Notes under the pieces: generated by a model
The model's database searches: none
What the model was told of the DNA's origin: nothing
Seen by the model: only the letters and a program-made list of their open reading frames with translations
Translations under genes and position numbers: made by a program
Origin: Aigarchaeota archaeon
GTDB lineage: Archaea > Thermoproteota > Nitrososphaeria_A > Caldarchaeales > Wolframiiraptoraceae
NCBI GenBank assembly: GCA_025059415.1
Contig: JANXDQ010000035.1
Span: 1-10,258, forward strand
Direction of reading: 5' to 3'
DNA: 10,258 bases
Part shown: piece by piece, positions 5,251 to 10,258 of the stretch
Numbering within the stretch: position 1 is the first letter of the stretch
Layout of the letters: each line of letters starts with the position of its first letter

Positions 5251-6597
5251 ATGAGAAATCGGGAGTTATTCGCCCTCAGCTGGCTGGGCATCCTCCTACT
5301 GGCAGTGGCGACGACCCCCATCCAAGCCGGCGGATACTCCGTCGTCGAAAACGATGTTGAGGTGAGGATGGATTATCCGGTGGAGATGGTTACGGGGAAC
5401 TGCTACACGATAACATTCTGGATGAAGGCCTCGCAAAATCTAACGGACCTAAGAGCCGTCCTGACGATATATTACCACGTCGACTCCGCCGCAAACATCC
5501 TCTACGACAAGACGATAGTTAGCGAGGGCTCCGTTGCAACTGGGTGGACGACATCTAAAACCATTCGGATATGCATTCCGGATGCCCGTCCAAGAGATCC
5601 ATATGTGCGGTCAAAGCTCCAGATATATTATAAAGTTGATGGAGTTCAGAGGGGCTTGAGCCATGAATGGTATATGGCGATCGTTAGGAGTCAAAGCTAT
5701 GAAAATCTCGAATCCCAGATCGATGAACTCAGGGCCAAGATAAACAACTTATGCAATGAGATCAAGAAGTTGGAGCGTCAGCTGGCCGATAAGGAACAAG
5801 AGTTGGAGGAGCTTCAGGGATCCTATGGGGCACTGCTCTCGAGTTATTCTTCATTGATGGAGAAATACCAGCAGACCAAGGCCGAATTTGAATCCCTTAG
5901 CAAGGACTATGAAGACTTGGAGGAGAGCTATCAATCTTTGAGGGACAAGCATCAGGCCACGATCGTGGAGCTCGAGAAACTGCGATCGAGATACGAGATG
6001 CTCATGAAAAACTATGACAACATTGAGGAGAGGTATCAATCCCTGCTAGGCGATTACCAGACGGCCCTCTCGGAACTCAGCACCTATAAAACCATGTACC
6101 TTGAACTGAAATCTAGACACGAGAATCTACAATCAAGGCATGAAGACCTGATAGTTGAGGCCGCTGGCCTAAGGCAGAAGATAGCGGATCTAGAACAGGA
6201 ATATGGGGAGCTGAATAGGGTTTACCAAGCAACCTTGGGAGAGAGCTCATTAACCAGGAACGTCTTATTCGCGCAGACGGCCGCGGTCATCGTCGGAATC
6301 GGCCTCTACGCCCTCTTATCCCGGAAGTTCATGAAACCTCCCGCAAAACGCTCCGAATCCGCGGCGGAGGGAAATGGCGAAAAGAAGATCCAGAGGATAT
6401 TGTCGGGAAGGAGGATCACGATACCGAGTGAGGTTGCGGCTAAACTGGGCTTGAAGGAAGGTGATCAAATAGAGGTTGACTACGGGAATGGCGTGATATT
6501 AGTGCGGCCAGTAAAGGAGGCTGGAGAAAGGTCCTTGGAAAAAATGGGGACGCAGACGGAAGAAAAGAGCACGAGTGGAGAAAGGGAAGGCAGCTAA
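5251..6597 (+). CDS. Membrane-anchored coiled-coil protein with cytoplasmic AbrB/SpoVT DNA-binding domain
   Basis: The 448-residue protein has an unusual layout. Residues 1-26 look like a cleavable signal peptide (LFALSWLGILLLAVATTPIQA). Residues 27-148 form a strand-rich ectodomain with two Cys (C51, C108) that could form a disulfide. Residues 150-329 are a long, Tyr- and Glu-rich coiled coil. Residues 338-357 (VLFAQTAAVIVGIGLYALLS) are one transmembrane helix followed by basic RKFMKPPAKR, which places the C-terminus inside the cell. Residues 378-422 are a swapped-hairpin AbrB/SpoVT-type domain (KKIQRILSGRRITIPSEV, then LGLKEGDQIEVDY and ILVRP). A charged, probably disordered tail ends the protein. 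The AbrB fold binds DNA as a dimer, and a parallel coiled coil outside the cell would bring two copies together. It is divergent from wtpA across about 150 bp and could regulate that operon or itself; this is inference. The AbrB domain might alternatively serve protein contacts only. Start: ATG just downstream of the TATA box. Confidence 0.85.
   Translation: MRNRELFALSWLGILLLAVATTPIQAGGYSVVENDVEVRMDYPVEMVTGNCYTITFWMKASQNLTDLRAVLTIYYHVDSAANILYDKTIVSEGSVATGWTTSKTIRICIPDARPRDPYVRSKLQIYYKVDGVQRGLSHEWYMAIVRSQSYENLESQIDELRAKINNLCNEIKKLERQLADKEQELEELQGSYGALLSSYSSLMEKYQQTKAEFESLSKDYEDLEESYQSLRDKHQATIVELEKLRSRYEMLMKNYDNIEERYQSLLGDYQTALSELSTYKTMYLELKSRHENLQSRHEDLIVEAAGLRQKIADLEQEYGELNRVYQATLGESSLTRNVLFAQTAAVIVGIGLYALLSRKFMKPPAKRSESAAEGNGEKKIQRILSGRRITIPSEVAAKLGLKEGDQIEVDYGNGVILVRPVKEAGERSLEKMGTQTEEKSTSGEREGS
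5908..6117 (+). repeat. Two 35-residue (105-bp) repeats inside the coiled coil
   Basis: Residues 220-254 (YEDLEESYQSLRDKHQ...) and 255-289 (YDNIEERYQSLLGDYQ...) align over five heptads. The DNA is also similar: GAGGAGAGCTATCAAT starts at 5920 and GAGGAGAGGTATCAAT at 6025, 105 bp apart. This points to internal duplication that lengthened the stalk while keeping heptad phase. Confidence 0.6.
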
Positions 6598-6630
6598 TCC
6601 CCCCATAAAGCTCCTAAACCCCGGCCATCG

Positions 6631-7002
6631 TCAGTGATAAATCTCCTCAACTTTCCTGGTCATTTTTGCTAATGGGCAATATGGATCCGGGCCATTGAAT
6701 GTCTTATACGCTATATATGACCTTGAATATATGACCTTATCGTCGTCGCATTCGTATTGATGTCGCAATCAATCCCATGATCCCATATCTCCTTAATGCA
6801 GGGTTCTAGGTCTTTCTCGATTAATGGCTCTCCGCCGGTTATCCCCCAACATACCTGACGCCGTTATCAGCGAGCTCCCTGATCAGTTTTAATCGCTCTT
6901 CGAGGGTAAGACTTGTAAAGAGGAGAACCTACTTGCACAACAGTGGACGCAGTTGAGATTGCACCTCCCACCCATAATCCATATAACCGCTTGAGGATTC
7001 AT
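6631..7002 (-). pseudogene. Decayed radical SAM/SPASM enzyme gene
   Basis: This lies in a stretch without any intact gene. Pieces of one radical SAM enzyme can be read in order in changing frames. Segment 1, from ATG 7002 (GGAGA about 9 nt upstream), reads MNPQAVIWIMGGRCNLNCVH and then CCASRF; CNLNCVHC is the [4Fe-4S] Cys-x3-Cys-x2-Cys motif. After a shift near 6918-6926, segment 2 reads LTLEERLKLIRELADNGVRY. After a shift in the five-C run at 6843-6847, segment 3 reads GITGGEPLIEKDLEPC with the family GGEP motif, then CDINTNATTIRS. A 14-bp tandem duplication (6713-6738) shifts the frame again. Segment 4 reads YIAYKTFNGPDPYCPLAKMT and stops at TGA 6631; its DPYCP resembles the end of SPASM domains. 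About 200 residues are missing between segments 3 and 4. The original function is unknown. Sequencing error could explain one frameshift but not all the damage. Confidence 0.85.
6713..6738. repeat. 14-bp tandem duplication within the pseudogene
   Basis: ATATATGACCTT occurs at 6713-6724 and 6727-6738, a period of 14 bp. On the minus strand, removing one copy joins the frame of TTIRS to YIAYKTFNGP. The duplication is therefore one of the lesions that broke the gene, or marks the junction of the internal deletion. Confidence 0.6.
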
Positions 7003-7190
7003 AACAATCGATCTCCATCACCTAGATATCGGATCCTATATACCTAAAATGAAATCAATTAATAAGAAAAAGTAATTCTCGAAACTTAACCTTCTCCGCG
7101 GATTCTAAAACCATATCTAGAAAGTCAGTTTATCTAGATTTCTTCAGCTCAGTTTAAGTCTTCGGGTGAATATCTATTCCTTGAAGGGGG
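7003..7190. other. AT-rich intergenic region with TATCTAGA repeat
   Basis: This is the shared upstream region of the pseudogene (minus) and the SplB-like gene (plus). TATCTAGA occurs at 7114-7121 and 7131-7138; both contain the palindrome TCTAGA. T-rich TATA-like elements for the plus strand lie at 7129-7136 and 7151-7158, and I cannot decide between them. I see no open frame or RNA gene here. Confidence 0.4.
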
Positions 7191-8063
7191 ATGCGGGCTA
7201 AGACCTACGTTATTAGGCCCTTTGATCCTTGGAGGGGAAAGCTTTGCACATGTCCACCAAAGTTCTCATTCGACCCCTATACGGGGTGCGGTCATGGATG
7301 TATCTATTGTTATGCCTCATCCTATATACGCGATTTTCATCACTGTAGGCCGAAAGAGGGCTTGATAAAGAAGGTTAAACATGACCTCGAAAGGCTTCCG
7401 AAGAATTGCCTGATCTCCATGTCAAATAGCTCGGATCCATACAACCCCCTTGAGGCCGATCTCAAAATCACACATGGGTGTCTCCGAGAATTTCTAAACA
7501 GGGATTTAAGACTACTCGTTATCACTAAGAGTGACCTCGTAACACGCGATCTCGATCTCCTACTCGAGTTGAGGGACGCGGTGACCATTACGATAACGGC
7601 GCTGGACAAAGATCTCGCCAGAAAACTTGAACCGAATGCCCCGCCTCCGTCAAAAAGGCTTGACGCTCTCTCCAAGCTCTCGTCCGAGGGCATATCCACG
7701 GGCGTCAGAGTCGATCCAATAATACCATTCTTGAATGATGATGGATTAGATGTGCTTCTCCGCGAGATAAAGAATTCCGGAGCGAGACATGTAACCGCCA
7801 GCACTTTTAAGCCTAGATGGGATGGATGGAGGCGGATGAAGGAAATATTCCCAGAGGTCTCGCTCAAACTTGAGCCCCTCTACTTCGGGGCGGGAGAAAG
7901 GGTGGGGAGGGGCTATCATCTCCCAGCAAGCCTCAGGTTTAGACTCATGAAACAAGTTGCTGATGAATGCGGTAAGCTCGGATTGACCTTCGCTACCTGC
8001 AGGGAAGGTTTCCCCGAATTGAAGACCTCTGAGAGCTGTGATGGAAGTCACCTGATAAAGTGA
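7191..8063 (+). CDS. SplB-like radical SAM protein (COG1533)
   Basis: The 290-residue radical SAM protein belongs to the SplB-like family often labelled 'DNA repair photolyase'. Residues C33, C37 and C40 in FDPYTGCGHGCIYCYASSYI bind the [4Fe-4S] cluster that cleaves S-adenosylmethionine. Further family motifs are SNSSDPYNPLEADLKITHGC (78-97), LLVITKSDLVTRDLDLL (107-123), ITALDKDLARKLEPNAP (135-151) and VRVDPIIPFLND (173-184). The extra pair C19-x-C21 before the cluster motif and C272 near the end could bind another metal or cluster. Most members are not proven spore photoproduct lyases and this organism would not sporulate, so the substrate is unknown. The length is normal. The ATG follows GAAGGGGG directly, too close for a normal ribosome binding site, so the message may be leaderless. 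It is unrelated in subfamily to the neighbouring SPASM pseudogene. Confidence 0.9.
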   Translation: MRAKTYVIRPFDPWRGKLCTCPPKFSFDPYTGCGHGCIYCYASSYIRDFHHCRPKEGLIKKVKHDLERLPKNCLISMSNSSDPYNPLEADLKITHGCLREFLNRDLRLLVITKSDLVTRDLDLLLELRDAVTITITALDKDLARKLEPNAPPPSKRLDALSKLSSEGISTGVRVDPIIPFLNDDGLDVLLREIKNSGARHVTASTFKPRWDGWRRMKEIFPEVSLKLEPLYFGAGERVGRGYHLPASLRFRLMKQVADECGKLGLTFATCREGFPELKTSESCDGSHLIK

Positions 8064-8181
8064 GTAGTTTTAGGGAAATAATTGATGCAGGAGCTGTCTT
8101 GGTGTGTGAGGCCTGTTTTCAGCATGATCTCCATCAATAACTCTGAGGTTCAGAAATTTCAGCGACACGTCTTGAGAATAA

Positions 8182-8196
8182 AAGTTTATATTTTTC
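8182..8196 (+). promoter_or_regulatory. Promoter of the DUF350-like gene
   Basis: The sequence AAGTTTATATTTTTC, preceded by purine-rich GAGAATAAA, is the clearest archaeal BRE/TATA element in the window. The start of transcription is expected near 8212-8214, only a few bases before the ATG at 8219. Confidence 0.55.
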
Positions 8197-8218
8197 TAAG
8201 TTGAAAGGGGTGATGAAA

Positions 8219-8770
8219 ATGAGTTGGCTATATGGTCTGGTTGACATCGGTATAGGGATATTACAGTTAATTCTAGGAGTGGTGCTAGCGCTCTTCAGCA
8301 TAACCATAGCGTTGAACATACTTGACAGGACGACTAAGGGGCTAAATGAATTTGAAGAGCTGCGGAAAAAGAACCTCGCGGTCGCTGTATACATTGCGGG
8401 AGTATTGATAGCCGTGGGAAACGTCATAGGCCAAGCGGTCTCAGGCATCAGCAAGGCAATAATACCGGGAGGATTCAATGTAGCCGCATTAGTGGCGGGA
8501 ATTATCCAGCTATTCGTGGGCCTGCCTCTGGCAGTGGTGATAATTGTCTGGGCGCAATCAAGGGTATACAAATGGCTCGTTAAAGCGGCTGAGAAATTGC
8601 CAGGAGTGGACATAAGGGAGTTCGACATAGTAACAGAGCTCAAGAATGGAAATATTGCAACGGCAATAGTGCTCTTCGGAACGTTCTTCGCGATCTCGCT
8701 AATCGCGAGCCAGGGGGTCGCCTACCTCTCAGAACCAATAGCCTCGGCAATACTGAGGCTAACGGGGTAA
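8219..8770 (+). CDS. Small four-helix membrane protein with two DUF350-like halves
   Basis: The 183-residue integral membrane protein has hydrophobic helices near residues 9-33, 51-76, 86-112 and 144-170. Two halves repeat the same pattern, a helix, a charged loop, then Lys-x-(Gly)-Asn-x-Ala-x-Ala-[IV] leading into the next helix: ELRKKNLAVAVYIAG (47-61) and ELKNGNIATAIVLFG (140-154). This Asn-Ala-x-Ala motif and duplicated layout are typical of DUF350 (YjfL-like) membrane proteins, whose function is not known. The frame is open back to a TTG at 8201, but ATG 8219 is chosen because AGGGGTGA (8206-8213) ends 5 nt before it. It seems to be transcribed alone from its own strong TATA box. It could also be a diverged member of another small membrane family, but the repeated motif makes DUF350 the best reading. 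Confidence 0.75.
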   Translation: MSWLYGLVDIGIGILQLILGVVLALFSITIALNILDRTTKGLNEFEELRKKNLAVAVYIAGVLIAVGNVIGQAVSGISKAIIPGGFNVAALVAGIIQLFVGLPLAVVIIVWAQSRVYKWLVKAAEKLPGVDIREFDIVTELKNGNIATAIVLFGTFFAISLIASQGVAYLSEPIASAILRLTG

Positions 8771-8790
8771 ACGAAGTATCCAATCCATAA

Positions 8791-8798
8791 CCCTTTTT
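8791..8798 (+). terminator. Possible T-rich terminator after the DUF350-like gene
   Basis: CCCTTTTT lies 20-28 nt after the stop of the membrane protein gene and before the end of the convergent hypF gene. Archaeal termination often uses such T-runs without a hairpin. No stem-loop is visible. Confidence 0.35.
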
Positions 8799-8873
8799 AT
8801 CAAATTTCATCAACAAATTTTACTGCGTGTATATGCGTAGGTTTATTCGAATTGATCCAGAAAATCTTGAGCT

Positions 8874-10258
8874 TTAAATCCTCATGAGCATTTCCCCGAT
8901 ACATTCACGATTTCCGGCACTTAGTTTTCCGGAGATATATGCTTGGCCCACGGCTATTCCTCCATCTCCCGGCGGGATTATGCGATTTACGTGAATTTTC
9001 ATGTTGGATGATTCTTCAATGCCTTTTAGGAGAGCATGGTTTACCGCGGCTCCTCCTGAGACATAGAGGACTTTAACCCCCATTTCTTTTGCGAGTTCCC
9101 CGGCTATGTGCCCGAAGCATGCTCCGAGGAGGTATTGGGCAGTGTAGGCCAAATCCCTCCTAGACTCGTTGATATTCTCTACGATGAATCTTACGAGTTC
9201 TCCCGAGGAAATGACCTTCTTCCCGCCATCCTCGCGAATGAGGTGGTCGATTGTCTTAGAAAGCGGCTTCCCCCCAATGGATGTGTTTTCCAATATTATG
9301 GCCGGCTCCCCCTCATAGCTCCTCTCAAGGCAAAGACTTAGAAGAACCGATATGCTGTCCAGCAGTCTCCCCGTGCTCGAGGTTCTCGACCCCCTCCCCT
9401 TCCCAACCATTTCGAGGACTGCCTGGAGTTCTCGTTCACCGTATTTCAGCCCCTTGAGCAGCCCCCTCCTCCTATAGAAATCCATGACCTCGGAGTCGTC
9501 CATGATTTTGGACAGTAAGGAGGCCAGCATCCGAGCGGGCTTCATCACGGCCAAGTCGCCTCCGGGCATAATCGAGTATTCGATGAATCCCCTCCTATGG
9601 AAGCCGTCTCCATCCCAAGTTATCACTTCACCACCCCAGATCGCTCCATCTAATCCATACCCGGCCCCATCCATCATTATGCCGATGGCCGGCTCCGAGG
9701 GATCATGACTAACCTCAGCCATCACGGAGGCCATGTGGGCGAAGTGGTGTTGGATAAGCTGGAGCCCATAACCATTCTTGGATGAAAATCTCTCGGCAGC
9801 CACCCTAGATCGATATGCGGGGTGCAAGTCAGCCGAAACCACAATCTCGCCCTCATCCATCCCATAGCACTTAGACAGGAAATCCAGCGTGGATTCGTGA
9901 TCCCTTAGGACTGCGGGGTTGTCTGTGTCTCCGGAGTATGGTGTTAGGATGATCTTGTCGTCGAATCCAACGGCTCCTCCAGTTTCGAGTTCTGCCCCGT
10001 AGGCGATTACGCGCCGCGCTAAATTATGCTTGAGCTTTATCATCCCCGGGGCATACCCCCTTCCAAATCTAAGGATTACTACTCCCCCATGAGTCGGTCT
10101 AACTACCGAGTCGTCCACGCGGTGGACGATCTTCCTATTATGAGTCAGGATGTAATCCGCTATCTCGCAGAGCTCGCCCATTCGGTGATCATCGCTTATC
10201 ATCGGGTCGCCGTGCACATTCCCGCTGGTCATCACCAGGAACTTATCCCTCGTCTCCC
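8874..10258 (-). CDS. hypF: Carbamoyltransferase HypF, C-terminal two thirds (cut by window edge)
   Basis: HypF makes the cyanide ligands of NiFe hydrogenases: it activates carbamoyl phosphate with ATP and transfers the carbamoyl group to the C-terminal Cys of HypE. The frame is open to the right edge (reading ETRDKFLVMTSGN), so the N-terminal acylphosphatase and zinc-finger parts and most of the YrdC domain lie outside. About 461 of a usual roughly 750 residues are visible. From the edge inwards come the end of the YrdC-like domain (VMTSGNVHGDPMISDD, then HNRKIVHRVDDSVVR), the link ILRFGRGYAPGMIKL, and the Kae1-like domain. That domain has SADLHPAYRSR, the metal-binding QHHFAHMAS (9735-9752), the ATP-site MDGAGYGLDGAIWGGE (around 9630-9675), VSGGAAVNHALL and PPGDGGIAVGQA near the end. 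All expected motifs of this part are present, so it looks functional. Its presence implies a NiFe hydrogenase elsewhere in the genome. The stop faces the DUF350-like gene across about 100 bp. Confidence 0.95.
   Translation of the reverse strand, partial: ETRDKFLVMTSGNVHGDPMISDDHRMGELCEIADYILTHNRKIVHRVDDSVVRPTHGGVVILRFGRGYAPGMIKLKHNLARRVIAYGAELETGGAVGFDDKIILTPYSGDTDNPAVLRDHESTLDFLSKCYGMDEGEIVVSADLHPAYRSRVAAERFSSKNGYGLQLIQHHFAHMASVMAEVSHDPSEPAIGIMMDGAGYGLDGAIWGGEVITWDGDGFHRRGFIEYSIMPGGDLAVMKPARMLASLLSKIMDDSEVMDFYRRRGLLKGLKYGERELQAVLEMVGKGRGSRTSSTGRLLDSISVLLSLCLERSYEGEPAIILENTSIGGKPLSKTIDHLIREDGGKKVISSGELVRFIVENINESRRDLAYTAQYLLGACFGHIAGELAKEMGVKVLYVSGGAAVNHALLKGIEESSNMKIHVNRIIPPGDGGIAVGQAYISGKLSAGNRECIGEMLMRI

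Noticed and set aside
6370..6530. AbrB domain as the antitoxin of a toxin-antitoxin pair
   Set aside because: It is fused to a membrane coiled-coil protein, and no toxin-like gene (PIN, MazF) follows; the next DNA is a radical SAM relic.
8064..8200. Possible C/D box guide RNA (TGATG and CTGA boxes)
   Set aside because: Neither strand has both boxes with correct sequence and spacing; the matches are what chance gives in AT-rich DNA.
8134..8643. 169-residue open frame opposite the DUF350-like gene
   Set aside because: It is the antisense shadow of a gene with a strong promoter and ribosome binding site; no motif of its own.
1..10258. tRNA, rRNA, CRISPR array or insertion sequence
   Set aside because: I found no cloverleaf with a T-loop, no regularly spaced repeats, and no transposase or terminal inverted repeats.

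Overview
The window looks like chromosomal DNA from a thermophilic archaeon. The evidence is archaeal TATA-type promoters with very short leaders, GTG and TTG starts, strong GGAGGTGATC-type ribosome binding sites, frequent AGG/AGA/ATA codons, and typically archaeal gene families (KaiC-like ATPase, WtpABC tungstate/molybdate transporter, AbrB-domain protein, HypF). Gene content and mid-range GC would suit a Korarchaeota or Thermoproteota-type lineage, but that placement is a guess.

Layout from left to right: (1) The 3' end of a small gene, probably a NitrOD5-type output-domain protein, sits one base upstream of a two-domain KaiC-like ATPase whose second P-loop is degenerate (1-1654, + strand). 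(2) Converging on it with a one-base gap is a four-gene minus-strand operon running 5098 to 1656: wtpA (oxyanion-binding protein), wtpB (permease), wtpC (ATPase with TOBE domain) and a DUF488 protein. Every junction overlaps or is translationally coupled. (3) Divergent from wtpA, across about 150 bp of promoter DNA with short repeats in 11-bp phase, is a gene for an unusual membrane protein: signal peptide, small ectodomain, about 180-residue coiled coil, one transmembrane helix, then a cytoplasmic AbrB/SpoVT DNA-binding fold (5251-6597). (4) The next roughly 590 bp without an intact gene holds a decayed radical SAM/SPASM enzyme gene on the minus strand (6631-7002). It has two frameshifts, a 14-bp tandem duplication and an internal deletion. 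(5) An intact SplB-like (COG1533) radical SAM protein follows (7191-8063), then a small four-helix membrane protein with two DUF350-like halves (8219-8770). (6) The window ends in the C-terminal two thirds of hypF on the minus strand (8874-10258), cut by the right edge.

Functional reading: the centre of the window serves uptake of tungstate or molybdate, which archaea use for aldehyde ferredoxin oxidoreductase-type enzymes and formate dehydrogenases. The flanks serve metalloenzyme maturation (HypF for NiFe hydrogenase, radical SAM enzymes) and signal-responsive ATPases. The most unusual object is the membrane-tethered AbrB protein. Its topology would allow an extracellular or surface state to be passed directly to DNA, and it shares a promoter region with the tungstate transporter. 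That regulatory link is inference from position only.
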